The translations under genes and the position numbers were made by a program. From positions 1 through 37,692 of the forward strand of contig NZ_CAMPHI010000047.1 of the NCBI RefSeq assembly GCF_946885955.1: a stretch of DNA of 37,692 nt, given 5' to 3'. The DNA is from an uncultured Pseudomonas sp. (lineage in GTDB: Bacteria > Pseudomonadota > Gammaproteobacteria > Pseudomonadales > Pseudomonadaceae). The notes below the pieces were generated by a model. That model was not told the DNA's origin. It did no database searches and saw only the letters and a program-made list of their open reading frames with translations. The stretch's first letter is position 1, and the number at the start of each line of letters is the position of its first letter. Of the stretch, positions 23,573-31,390 are shown in pieces.

Positions 23573-25134
23573 GCTGCGCCCCCTGCCTGCAGCCGCGTTG
23601 GCTCCAGGCCCGAATGGCGCAGCGTGAGATCCCGGTAGAGCTGGTCATAGGGCTGCGCGGCCTGGTGCCAGTAGCGTGGCGAGGCCATTGCCCGGCAGCG
23701 CATGGCGTTGAGCAGTTCAGGGTGTTGAAACACCTGGAATGCGCGCTGAATCGCCTGCAGGTAGCTGCTGCGATCAGGCTCCTGAAACAGAAAGCCGCTT
23801 ACCCCATCTTCGATCGAGTCCGCCAGCCCGCCGGTGCGCCGGGCAATCGGCAGCGAGCCGAAGCGTTGCGCATACATCTGACTGAGACCGCACGGCTCGA
23901 ATCGCGAGGGCATCAGCAAAAAGTCGCTGGCGGCGAAGATACGTCGCGCATCGGTCTCGTTGAAGCCGATATGGACGCCGATGCGTCCGCAATGGCGCTG
24001 GGCCAGGGCACTCAGGGTCGCTTCCAGCGCCGGTTCGCCGCGGCCGATGACGGCCAGGCGGCCACCGGCCTCGACGATGGCTTCGGCAACTTCCAGGGTC
24101 AGGTCGATACCTTTTTGCTCCACCAGACGCGAAACCACCGCGAACAGCGGACCTGGGCCCGCCTGCAAACCGAGGAAGCCCTCGACATAGGCGGCGTTGG
24201 CGCGCTTGCCTGACCAGTGCTGCGCGCTGAAGCCTTCGACCAGGTGCGGGTCGACGGCTGGGTCCCAGCTGGCATCGATGCCGTTGACGATGCCGCTCAG
24301 GCGGCCTTCGGCGACGGCCCGGCGCAACAGTCCCTCGAGTCCGCAGCCGAAGCTCGGGGTGGTGATCTCGCGAGCGTAGGTCTGGCTGACGGTGGTGATA
24401 TGGCTGGCATAGGCGATGCCGGCTTTCATGTACGACAGCTTGCCGTAGAACTCCATATTCGCTGCCGCGCCGTTCAGGGCCTCGGGGGGCAAGCCCAGCT
24501 CGGGCGAACAGTGCGGTGCGCACAGGCCCTGGTATGCCAGGTTGTGGATGGTGAAAACGCTCGGTGTGCGCAGGCCTCGCCAGGCCATATAGGCGGGAGT
24601 CAGCCCGCTCGGCCAGTCGTTGGCGTGTACCAGCTCCGGGCGCCAGCTCATTCCAGCATTGCCGGCGGCGATTTCCGCCGCCGCCAGCCCGAGGCGGGCG
24701 AAGCGGATATGGTTGTCCGGCCAGTCGCGATTTTCTTCGTTGGTGTATGGCGAGCCTTCACGCTCGTAGAGTACGGGGCAGAGAATCACATAGACGATCA
24801 GGCCATCGCTCAGGTCCATCCGCCCGATGCGGCACGCGGGCAAGGCGGCGTGGCCGGCTACGCGCCCGATGATACGGATCGGATTACCGCTTGCCAGCAC
24901 CTGGGGATAGCCGGGAATCAGTACGCGAATGTCGTGGTGCGCGGAGAGCGCTCTGGGCAGGGCTGCGGACACATCGCCGAGCCCGCCGATCTTCACCAGA
25001 TCGGCGAATTCGGACGTTACATAGAGGATTTTTTTCTTGTCGTTACCGAATTTGCTGCTGAGTTCCAACAGCGGGGTTCTCGCTGCGACATCGTCCAGGT
25101 CGTGCAACTGAGCCGGAGCTCCAAGATTTCCCAT
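23569..25134 (-). CDS. glgA: Glycogen synthase
   Basis: A 521-residue GT5 glycosyltransferase that extends alpha-1,4-glucan, normally from ADP-glucose. The N-terminal Rossmann half has ILYVTSEFADLVKIGGLGDV, the KxGGL nucleotide-sugar motif. The C-terminal half has GFNETDARRIFAASDFLLMPSRFEPCGLSQ and RRTGGLADSIEDG. The start ATG 25134 (MGNLGAPAQL) has GGAGG 5 bases upstream; the longer frame to 25455 reads across the promoter region and is rejected. It is the first gene of the minus-strand glucan/trehalose run. The 279 bp to the CinA-like gene should hold the promoter, but I cannot fix a clear RpoS or RpoD site. No glgC (ADP-glucose supply) is in the window. Confidence 0.94.
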   Translation of the reverse strand: MGNLGAPAQLHDLDDVAARTPLLELSSKFGNDKKKILYVTSEFADLVKIGGLGDVSAALPRALSAHHDIRVLIPGYPQVLASGNPIRIIGRVAGHAALPACRIGRMDLSDGLIVYVILCPVLYEREGSPYTNEENRDWPDNHIRFARLGLAAAEIAAGNAGMSWRPELVHANDWPSGLTPAYMAWRGLRTPSVFTIHNLAYQGLCAPHCSPELGLPPEALNGAAANMEFYGKLSYMKAGIAYASHITTVSQTYAREITTPSFGCGLEGLLRRAVAEGRLSGIVNGIDASWDPAVDPHLVEGFSAQHWSGKRANAAYVEGFLGLQAGPGPLFAVVSRLVEQKGIDLTLEVAEAIVEAGGRLAVIGRGEPALEATLSALAQRHCGRIGVHIGFNETDARRIFAASDFLLMPSRFEPCGLSQMYAQRFGSLPIARRTGGLADSIEDGVSGFLFQEPDRSSYLQAIQRAFQVFQHPELLNAMRCRAMASPRYWHQAAQPYDQLYRDLTLRHSGLEPTRLQAGGAA

Positions 25135-25413
25135 ACCATCCTCCGGTGATGCGTTTTGGCAGGGCAAAACGACCCCGCACATTCGGTGCAAACGATTAAG
25201 CGACTCCCTGGTTTGCAAGCTGATGTAGACGCTGCGCAGATGAAGCCTCCGAAAATCCAGACCGGTTGCGGATTTAGAAAGTTTCACCTTTTTGCCATGC
25301 GATCGCCGTTTGCGCGGCTCTGGGAAAAGCCTTTGAACCCAACGCGGTGAATCCCTTCTAAGAAGGCGGCGGGTGATTTCAGGGTGTTTGAAACAGGTGG
25401 TGAACAGGTGCGA

Positions 25414-25929
25414 ATGCATGGCATCGATCAGGTGGCCGACTTTCTTCAACGGCATGACTTGCTGCTGACCACTGCGGAGTCGGCTACGGCGGGGCTTATC
25501 GCCGCCATGCTGGCCGACGTTCCCGGCTGCGCCAGGGTGCTGGACTGCGGCTTCGTGACCTATTCGGTCGACGCAAAGAAATCCATGCTGGGAGTCGGTG
25601 CGCAGATCATCGAGAACTTTGGCTTGACCAGCGAGCAGGTGGCCAGCGAAATGGCGCAGGGCGCGCTACAACGGAGTCGAGCGAATATCGCATTGGCCAA
25701 CACCGGAATGGCTGCGGCGGACAACGAACTGGATGGGGTGATGTGTTTCGCCTGTGCGGCGCGGATCGATGGGCAGGTTCGTGTGGTCTGCGAGACGCAT
25801 CGTTTCCCCGGCGGGCGCAACGAGGTCAGGACTGCAGCGGCGCAGCACGCCCTGTTGCGCCTGCCTCATTACTATCAGCGGTTGAAACGGGAGCATCCGA
25901 CTACCGACCGCTGCCCATCAATCGATTAG
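25414..25929 (+). CDS. Divergent CinA C-terminal / PncC-like protein
   Basis: A protein of about 171 residues matching the CinA C-terminal domain, which in PncC deamidates nicotinamide mononucleotide. It keeps TTAESATAGLIAAML (catalytic Ser), CGFVTYSVDAKKSMLGV (Tyr and Lys) and HALLRLPHYYQ at the end. It departs from the family in two places: AESCTGG is AESATAG, and the usual SGIAGPxGG loop reads NTGMAAADNELDG. This looks like a paralogue with changed substrate rather than the housekeeping enzyme. ATG 25414 is preferred; GTG at 25384 or 25408 are possible. It is divergent from glgA and its last 4 bases overlap the end of the next, convergent gene. Confidence 0.75.
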   Translation: MHGIDQVADFLQRHDLLLTTAESATAGLIAAMLADVPGCARVLDCGFVTYSVDAKKSMLGVGAQIIENFGLTSEQVASEMAQGALQRSRANIALANTGMAAADNELDGVMCFACAARIDGQVRVVCETHRFPGGRNEVRTAAAQHALLRLPHYYQRLKREHPTTDRCPSID

Positions 25930-26372
25930 AACGACCAGTTAGGCTTGATGATCTCTATGCTCAATCCGCTACCCATGCCATGAAACAATTCCTGGGCGAA
26001 TTCGGTGTAGAGCGAGCTTTCCGCTTGCTGGCATTCCAACACCAACCAGGTGATGCCGGCGGCCTCGGAGGGTTGTGCGGCGGGGTTGTCGCAGCCATCC
26101 GCGCAGTCCCCATGGGTGGCGCTCATCTGCGTCCGGCAATTGTCGTAGCCAGGCGTAGCCTGGTAGCCCGCACTGAAATTATTGAGATGGGGAAACAGAC
26201 CGATCTGCTGTTCGAGTTCGGAGCTCGCAAGCCGTTGGTGATACAGCGTGATGGCGCCGGCCAGGGTGGTCGCGCTGATCAATGCGACCAGGCCACAGAG
26301 GAGGATGCTGAGGCGTCGTTCCTGATCGCTCCAGTGCCATGAGCCAAACAAAAGCCTAGTGGTAATGTCCAT
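25926..26372 (-). CDS. Hypothetical membrane-anchored protein
   Basis: I do not recognise this 148-residue protein. A cytoplasmic N-terminus (about 18 residues, WHWSDQERR) leads into one membrane helix (residues 20-44, LSILLCGLVALISATTLAGAI). A probable periplasmic domain of about 100 residues follows. Cysteines cluster at CRTQMSATHGDCADGC with another at LECQ, suggesting disulfides or metal binding outside the membrane. The start ATG 26372 has GGAGAG about 5 bases upstream. The stop overlaps the end of the CinA-like gene on the other strand. It lies 118 bp downstream of another unrecognised small gene. Confidence 0.65.
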   Translation of the reverse strand: MDITTRLLFGSWHWSDQERRLSILLCGLVALISATTLAGAITLYHQRLASSELEQQIGLFPHLNNFSAGYQATPGYDNCRTQMSATHGDCADGCDNPAAQPSEAAGITWLVLECQQAESSLYTEFAQELFHGMGSGLSIEIIKPNWSF

Positions 26373-26490
26373 ATTTCTCTCCTGCCATGAGAGCAGCTAG
26401 CCAATGCGTACCGATAGTACTTCGGTGATCCATCGTGATAGCGGTGTTTCCGTGAATCGACCCCTTGCAATAAACCACACGGCAGGTATG

Positions 26491-26814
26491 TCAATCGAAT
26501 TTGTCTTGCGCCCTGGTGATCCATAGTTGCGAGCCTTTGGTTTTAAGCAGAGGCTTCTTCGAATATGTGGGCAGCGCTTCCTTGTTATGCGGCTGAATCG
26601 CCACACTGCTAGACAATGCGCCATCTTCGCTGAATAGATCAAGTTTTATTAAGCGCACAACCTCTTCCAAAGTGAGACTTAGATCAATTACTCGCTTGAA
26701 TTGTGCGCCGTTGGCCAGGGAGATGGCCAGTACCCGGCTACCGTCTGGCCGGCCCGTGCTTGACACATCGCAATCGCAAAGGTTGCTCAAGATAACGTCC
26801 AGTTCTGTTGTCAT
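26491..26814 (-). CDS. Hypothetical 107-residue soluble protein
   Basis: Unrecognised. It begins MTTELDVILSNLCDCDVSS, has a central amphipathic pattern (RVLAISLANG, RVIDLSLTLEEVVRLIKLDL) and a basic C-terminus (KKPLLKTKGSQLWITRAQDK). No signal peptide or helix long enough for a membrane is seen from this start. An upstream start at 26892 would add a hydrophobic MPFVGMLFISAFLQLFSG segment that could be a signal anchor; it is less likely because it has no evident ribosome site, and the ATG 26814 has a GGGA-type site. Lower GC than the flanks suggests acquired DNA. Confidence 0.55.
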   Translation of the reverse strand: MTTELDVILSNLCDCDVSSTGRPDGSRVLAISLANGAQFKRVIDLSLTLEEVVRLIKLDLFSEDGALSSSVAIQPHNKEALPTYSKKPLLKTKGSQLWITRAQDKFD

Positions 26815-26892
26815 TCGTCCCTGCCTCACGCTGTGTAAGCCTGAAAATAGCTGTAAAAAAGCTGAGATAAACAGCATGCCGACAAACGGCAT

Positions 26893-27166
26893 TTATGATG
26901 ATTAAAGTGCCACTATTCTGCAGTCTGTATATATATTGCAGTGGTCATGTACAGCTTCCGTACAGCTATCTTGCCGGGTTTATATTGTATGCACATAGAG
27001 AGTTCTACATGCATCACTAAAGTTCGGCCGCCGGGCAATATGTTTGCTGGATATAAAGTTCTTTTATAAGTAGTTAACTTTAATATGCACTACCGATTTC
27101 ATTCGGCAATGGCTGGCCAGCCGTCGCCGACTGCGGGGCGGGGCGAGTGTTATTTGGACAAGATGG
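26893..27166. other. AT-rich intergenic region with a 11-bp-period direct repeat
   Basis: No gene is seen. GTACAGCT occurs at 26949-26956 and again at 26960-26967, one helical turn apart, in a position upstream of the minus-strand small gene at 26491. TATATATA-type sequence lies next to it. This could be a regulator site, but no family can be named. The right side turns GC-rich before the NorR boxes. Confidence 0.35.
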
Positions 27167-27202
27167 GGTCATAAATACCCTGAATACAGGGTGCCAAATA
27201 CC
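27167..27202 (+). promoter_or_regulatory. Two NorR boxes upstream of nnrS
   Basis: GGT-CATAAAT-ACC (27167-27179) and GGT-GCCAAAT-ACC (27190-27202) fit the GGT-N7-ACC NorR consensus exactly, 23 bp apart, with AAATACCCTG repeated in both. A third, degenerate copy may start at 27216 (GGT-GATTGAT-AAA). The norR gene itself is 2.5 kb downstream. Confidence 0.65.
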
Positions 27203-27244
27203 CTGTTGCGCCCTGGGTGATTGATAAATCGAGGGTTTTCGGGT

Positions 27245-27259
27245 TGGCACGACTTGTGG
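27245..27259 (+). promoter_or_regulatory. Sigma-54-type promoter of nnrS
   Basis: TGGCACGACTTGTGG carries a perfect -24 element (TGGCACG). The -12 element is GTGG instead of TTGC, correctly spaced but with a changed last base. It lies 42 bp after the second NorR box and about 115 bp before the nnrS start. NorR is a sigma-54 activator, so the arrangement is consistent. Confidence 0.5.
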
Positions 27260-27373
27260 ATATCACCTATCAATAGGCTGGATCGAGTCCGCTGGGTCTG
27301 TCCCGTGCCGATATCCTTCGGGTGCTTCGGCCCGTACGCTGCATTAAGCCGGTCGCTAAAAGGAGTGCCACCC

Positions 27374-28564
27374 ATGCAAGTGCTTGACCGCCGCAAGGCG
27401 CTATCGATTCATCCGCTATGGCGATTGGGGTTCCGGCCTTTGTTTCTCGGCGCCAGCCTGTTCGCTTGCTTGGCTGTGCCGCTGTGGCTGGCGGCCTTTA
27501 GCGGTTGGCTGGGTAACTGGGAGCCGGCAGGTGGCTGGTTGGTGTGGCACCGGCACGAGCTGCTGTTCGGTTTTGGCCTGGCCGTAATCGCCGGCTTTCT
27601 GCTATCCGCGGTGCAAACCTGGACCGGGCGGCCTGGGCTGCAGGGTCGTCCTCTGCTGCTATTGGGGGGCGTCTGGCTGCTGGCGCGGCTGGCCTGGCTG
27701 AGCGACCTGGCGCCGCCGTTGCTGAGCGTGCTGGAGCTGGCTTTCCCGCTGGCGTTGGCGGCCGTCATGGCACGCACGCTGTGGCTGGTGCGGCAAAAGC
27801 GTAATTATCCGGTGGTGGCGCTGTTGCTGCTTTTGACTGCGGTCGATGGTTTGTCGTTGGTCGGCCTGGCGAATGCCGATCAGGAACTGCAACGCCAGGC
27901 GGTCTTGGCCGGCGTCTGGCTGGTGGCGGCGATGATGGGATTGATCGGCGGACGGGTGATTCCCTTCTTCACCCAGCGTGGCCTGGGTCGGGTCAACGCC
28001 GTGCAGCCCTGGCCGTGGCTCGATTGGCTGTTGCTGCTCGGCTCCGCGGCGGTTGCGTTGCTCTATGCGGCAGGTATCGCGCTGCAGGCCGGCGCAGTGG
28101 TCGGCATTCTCTTCGCGTTGCTGGCGCTCGGTCATGGCCTGCGCCTGGGGCGTTGGTACGACGCCGGCATTTGGCGCGTGCCGTTGCTCTGGTCGCTGCA
28201 CCTGGCATACGCCTGGCTTGCCATTGCTTGCCTGGGCATGGCGTTGTGGCACTTCGGGTTATTGAGCAGCCCGAGTCAGCCGCTTCACGCGTTGACCGTC
28301 GGCGCCATGGGTGGGTTGATTCTGGCGATGATCGCTCGGGTCAGCCTGGGGCACACCGGACGTACGCTCACTCCACCGGCAGGGATGAACCTGGCGTTTA
28401 TCCTGCTGAACCTGGGGGCGCTGAGCCGAGTTGGACTGATCGAGATCTGGCCGCTCTGGGGGCTGTGGCTGGCGGCAGTTTGCTGGGCGTTGGCATTCGC
28501 CCTGTTTGCCTGGCGCTACGGCCCGATGCTGTGCGGTGCGCGGGTCGATGGGCACCCGGGCTAA
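27374..28564 (+). CDS. nnrS: NnrS family membrane protein (NO stress)
   Basis: A 396-residue integral membrane protein with about twelve hydrophobic helices. Family marks are HPLWRLGFRPLFLGAS at the start, WHRHELLFGFGLAVIAGFLL, GGRVIPFFTQRGL and HALTVGAMGGLILAMIARVSLGHTGR. The conserved histidines suit heme and copper binding reported for NnrS. The family protects against nitric oxide and is co-regulated with denitrification. The start ATG 27374 has AGGAG 9 bases upstream. NorR boxes and a sigma-54-type promoter lie in front. REP-type hairpins follow the stop. Confidence 0.93.
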   Translation: MQVLDRRKALSIHPLWRLGFRPLFLGASLFACLAVPLWLAAFSGWLGNWEPAGGWLVWHRHELLFGFGLAVIAGFLLSAVQTWTGRPGLQGRPLLLLGGVWLLARLAWLSDLAPPLLSVLELAFPLALAAVMARTLWLVRQKRNYPVVALLLLLTAVDGLSLVGLANADQELQRQAVLAGVWLVAAMMGLIGGRVIPFFTQRGLGRVNAVQPWPWLDWLLLLGSAAVALLYAAGIALQAGAVVGILFALLALGHGLRLGRWYDAGIWRVPLLWSLHLAYAWLAIACLGMALWHFGLLSSPSQPLHALTVGAMGGLILAMIARVSLGHTGRTLTPPAGMNLAFILLNLGALSRVGLIEIWPLWGLWLAAVCWALAFALFAWRYGPMLCGARVDGHPG

Positions 28565-28584
28565 CCGGGCCTTTCTTCAGCCGC

Positions 28585-28651
28585 GTAGCCCGGATGCAAT
28601 CCGGGAGCGATTATGCAGGCGTCAGAATTCCCCGGATTTCATCCGGGCTAC
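28585..28651. repeat. REP-type inverted repeat after nnrS
   Basis: GTAGCCCGGAT (28585-28595) and ATCCGGGCTAC (28641-28651) are perfect complements, each also folding locally (CCCGGATGCAATCCGGG and CCCGGATTTCATCCGGG). This paired REP form is common in Pseudomonas intergenic DNA. It may also end the nnrS transcript. Confidence 0.7.
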
Positions 28652-28906
28652 AGAAAAATGCTGCTCACTTGGCATAGTGGACAGTATTGCGGGCCAAGCG
28701 GGCAGTGAATTGGGGATGGCCACACCCTTTGCGTCTGCGCTTGGCCTAGGGTTGGTTGTCTCTGAGGAGTGATGCGTCGGGCGCTGGACAGGGCTTCGCC
28801 ATCTGCATGCCCGCGGCGGACAAGGCTCTGCCATCTCTTCCCTACCAACGCGCGCTGCGTAGTCCGCAATCCGGGAACAACCTGCATCCCGGATTGCACC
28901 AAAGGC
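28652..28906. other. Non-coding gap between nnrS and the repair gene
   Basis: I see no gene. A degraded REP-like pair, GCAATCCGGG...CCCGGATTGC (about 28866-28896), lies near the end of the convergent repair gene. Short frames here have no recognisable motif. Confidence 0.5.
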
Positions 28907-29590
28907 CTATTCGGGACTCGACTGCGGCTTCAACGCATTGACGAACAGCACGTTGTTCTCCAGGTGAATGTGTTGCATCAGGTCGCTGTGCAGTTCCTGC
29001 AGCCCGCGGTACAGCGCGCGCCAGGTATTGCAGGCATCCTCCGGCGGAGTGATGTGCGCGGTAAGGCCGCGCAGGCGGTCCAGGGCCGCGCCGTGGTGGT
29101 CGTGTTCGAAGCGCATGACCGAGATCGGCCCAGCGGCTTGTCTGCCGAACCCTTCCAGCAGCATGGGGAAGAGGATCTGCTCCTCCTTGAGCATATGGCT
29201 CTCGAGTTCCTGCTGCATATCGCGCAGGTGATCCGCCAGGCCATTGGGGCAATCACGACGTTCGCCATGCACCTGCTCTACGCGGCTGGCCAGGCGAATC
29301 AGCTCCGGCAGTTGTTCGCGGTGTACGGCATGGTAGCGACTGAGGATATGGGCGATCAGCAGATGGTCGGGCTCCAGCCGCCAATCGTGCGCCGCACCTT
29401 TGTGCACGTGCAAAGCATCCAGTTCAGCGGCTATTTTTTCCGGCTCCAGGCCGCGGCGCGTGGCGGCTTCGCGCAGGCTTTGCTGGCCGCCGCAGCAGAA
29501 GTCCAGGTTGAAGGTGTGGAACAGGCGCGTGGCGCCGGGAATGTCGCAGGCGAGGTTGCCGAGGGTTTGTTCCAGCAAATGATTGTGCAT
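28907..29590 (-). CDS. ytfE: Iron-sulfur cluster repair di-iron protein (RIC/YtfE/DnrN/ScdA)
   Basis: A 227-residue RIC protein that repairs iron-sulfur clusters damaged by nitric oxide. Residues 1-55 are the ScdA_N domain with DFCCGG. The hemerythrin-like domain supplies the di-iron ligands in HILSRYHAVHREQLPEL, ESHMLKEEQILFPML, FEHDHHGAALDRL and MQHIHLENNVLFVNAL. The start ATG 29590 has AAGGA about 8 bases upstream. It is divergent from norR. A consensus sigma-54 promoter (29658-29672, minus strand) and NorR boxes in the shared gap indicate NO induction. DnrN is the name used in P. stutzeri. Confidence 0.93.
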   Translation of the reverse strand: MHNHLLEQTLGNLACDIPGATRLFHTFNLDFCCGGQQSLREAATRRGLEPEKIAAELDALHVHKGAAHDWRLEPDHLLIAHILSRYHAVHREQLPELIRLASRVEQVHGERRDCPNGLADHLRDMQQELESHMLKEEQILFPMLLEGFGRQAAGPISVMRFEHDHHGAALDRLRGLTAHITPPEDACNTWRALYRGLQELHSDLMQHIHLENNVLFVNALKPQSSPE

Positions 29591-29657
29591 GGTGGTGTTC
29601 CTTGGGCGTTGAAAATCGGTTAATCGACCGAGAGTTGATCGGTGTCATTGGTCGATA

Positions 29658-29672
29658 GCAGCACTCGTGCCA
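29658..29672 (-). promoter_or_regulatory. Sigma-54 promoter of the iron-sulfur repair gene
   Basis: On the minus strand, TGGCACGAGTGCTGC matches the sigma-54 consensus TGGCACG-N4-TTGC with a single C for T change and exact GG/GC spacing. Transcription would begin near 29647, about 57 bases before the ATG. It is 41 bp from the nearest NorR box. Confidence 0.75.
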
Positions 29673-29712
29673 TGCTCAAGTTATTGAAAATGCGTGATTA
29701 TTTTTGTGGCGT

Positions 29713-29770
29713 GGTTGATAAGACCCTGATTTGAAAGGGTTTTAACCACCAATTCGGGGTGATAAATACC
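29713..29770. promoter_or_regulatory. Three NorR boxes overlapping the norR translation start
   Basis: GGT-TGATAAG-ACC (29713-29725), GGT-TTTAACC-ACC (29738-29750) and GGT-GATAAAT-ACC (29758-29770) all match GGT-N7-ACC exactly. Three tandem boxes are the known requirement for NorR activation. The third abuts the norR ATG (29771) and contains its ribosome binding site, so the same protein could block its own expression while activating the divergent repair gene. Confidence 0.75.
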
Positions 29771-31300
29771 ATGCTGGAAGCCAGCCTTCTCGCCGACCTG
29801 ACTGTCGAACTGGCCAATGCCGTGCGCCTGCAGCGCCTGGTGCATACGCTGCGCGAGCACTTCGCTTGCGGCGCGGTTGGCCTGCTGCGCCTGGACGGCG
29901 ACAGCCTGCGCCCGGTGGCCGCGTCCGGCCTGGTGCACGAGGCCCTCGGCCGGCGTTTCGTGATCGCCCAGCACCCGCGACTGGCGGCCATCATGGCGAC
30001 TCGCGAACCCACCTGGTTCGAGCCGGACAGCCGGCTGCCGGACCCCTACGACGGCCTGCTCGACAACCATGTCGGCGAGCCCTTGCCGGTGCACGATTGC
30101 ATGGGCGTGAGCCTCTATGTCGAGGGCCAGTTATGGGGCGCGCTGACCCTCGACGCCTTGCATGCCGATACCTTCGGCAGCGCTGCCCGGCGTGATCTGC
30201 AGCGCTACAGCCTGATGGTCGAAGCGGCGATCCGGGTGACGCGTCTGGAGCAGGAAAATCGCGGTCTGCGCCTGTCGCGCAGTGCCCTGCAAAGCGCCCC
30301 GATGCCGCTCGAGAACAGCGAGATCCTCGGCCAGAGCCAGGCCATACGCCAGTTGCTGGGGGAGCTGGAAGTGGTCGCCGATTCGGAACTGCCGGTGCTG
30401 CTGCTGGGCGAAACCGGGGTCGGCAAAGAACTGTTCGCCCGCCATTTGCACAGCCTGTCGCGGCGGCGCAACAAGCCGCTGATTCAGGTGAATTGCGCGG
30501 CGCTGCCGGAGTCCCTGGCCGAGAGCGAACTGTTCGGCCATGTCAAAGGCGCCTTTTCCGGCGCCACCACCGACCGCCCCGGACGTTTCGATGCGGCCAA
30601 CGGTGGCACCCTGTTGCTCGACGAAGTCGGCGAATTGCCTCTGAGCGTGCAGGCCAAGCTGTTGCGCACCTTGCAGAACGGCGAAATTCAACGCCTGGGC
30701 GCGGACAAGCCGCTGCACGTCGACGTGCGGATCATCGCCGCGACCAACCGGCACCTGCCGGACAGCATTCGCGACGGGCATTTCCGCGCCGATCTCTATC
30801 ACCGGTTGTCGGTGTATCCGGTGCCGATTCCGCCATTGCGCGAGCGCGGCAACGATGTACTGATGCTCGCCGGGCACTTCCTCGAACTCAATCGCGCGCG
30901 CCTGGGCCTGCGCAGCATGCGCCTGTCGCCCGCGGCGGAGCGGGCCTTGCTGGCCTACCCATGGCCGGGCAACGTGCGCGAACTGGAGCATGTGATCAGC
31001 CGCGCCGCGCTGAAGCTGCTCAGCCGTGGCGCCAGCCGCACGCAGATACTCAGCCTGGAACCGGAACTGCTCGACCTCGACAGCTCAACCCGTCAGGGTG
31101 TGGCGGCGGACGCTGTAGCGGCCCTCGACCCGGCACCGGCCGCGGTCTGTTCGATGCGCGAAGCGGTGGAGGCCTGCCAGCGGCGCAGCATCGTTCAGGC
31201 CCTGGAAGCCTGTGCCGACAATTGGGCCAGCGCGGCGCGCCTGCTCGACCTCGACCCGAGCAACCTGCACAAGCTGGCGCGCCGCCTGGGCTTGAAGTAG
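29771..31300 (+). CDS. norR: NorR, nitric-oxide-sensing sigma-54 activator
   Basis: A 509-residue enhancer-binding protein. An N-terminal GAF domain (about residues 15-165) senses NO through a non-heme iron. The AAA+ domain (about 185-415) has Walker A GETGVGKE, GAFSGA at 261-266, Walker B LLLDEVGELP, and HRLSVYPVPIPPLRERG. The C-terminal HTH is in NWASAARLLDLDPSNLHKLARRL. The sigma-54 contact loop reads GAFSGA rather than GAFTGA. The start ATG 29771 is preferred over GTG 29759. It is divergent from the iron-sulfur repair gene, with three NorR boxes between. Targets suggested by sites in this window are nnrS and the repair gene; no norCB genes are present. Confidence 0.93.
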   Translation: MLEASLLADLTVELANAVRLQRLVHTLREHFACGAVGLLRLDGDSLRPVAASGLVHEALGRRFVIAQHPRLAAIMATREPTWFEPDSRLPDPYDGLLDNHVGEPLPVHDCMGVSLYVEGQLWGALTLDALHADTFGSAARRDLQRYSLMVEAAIRVTRLEQENRGLRLSRSALQSAPMPLENSEILGQSQAIRQLLGELEVVADSELPVLLLGETGVGKELFARHLHSLSRRRNKPLIQVNCAALPESLAESELFGHVKGAFSGATTDRPGRFDAANGGTLLLDEVGELPLSVQAKLLRTLQNGEIQRLGADKPLHVDVRIIAATNRHLPDSIRDGHFRADLYHRLSVYPVPIPPLRERGNDVLMLAGHFLELNRARLGLRSMRLSPAAERALLAYPWPGNVRELEHVISRAALKLLSRGASRTQILSLEPELLDLDSSTRQGVAADAVAALDPAPAAVCSMREAVEACQRRSIVQALEACADNWASAARLLDLDPSNLHKLARRLGLK

Positions 31301-31317
31301 GCCGGCCCCAGGGCAAG

Positions 31318-31331
31318 TTGACGCAGGTCAA
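31318..31331 (+). promoter_or_regulatory. Anr/Dnr (FNR-type) box upstream of the HemN-like gene
   Basis: TTGACGCAGGTCAA is a perfect palindrome TTGAC-N4-GTCAA, close to the FNR/Anr consensus TTGAT-N4-ATCAA. Centred at 31324.5, it would place a class II start near 31366, 25 bases before the ATG. This predicts low-oxygen or NO-dependent expression. Confidence 0.6.
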
Positions 31332-31390
31332 GGTGCTTTTGCGCGAACCCCCGGACACTGTAGCCATGTGCTCATGCCGGGGGAGAGTAG

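Noticed and set aside
27221..27234. TTGAT-like sequence (TTGATAAATCGAGG) as an Anr box for nnrS
   Set aside because: The second half (CGAGG) does not match ATCAA; only a half-site is present.
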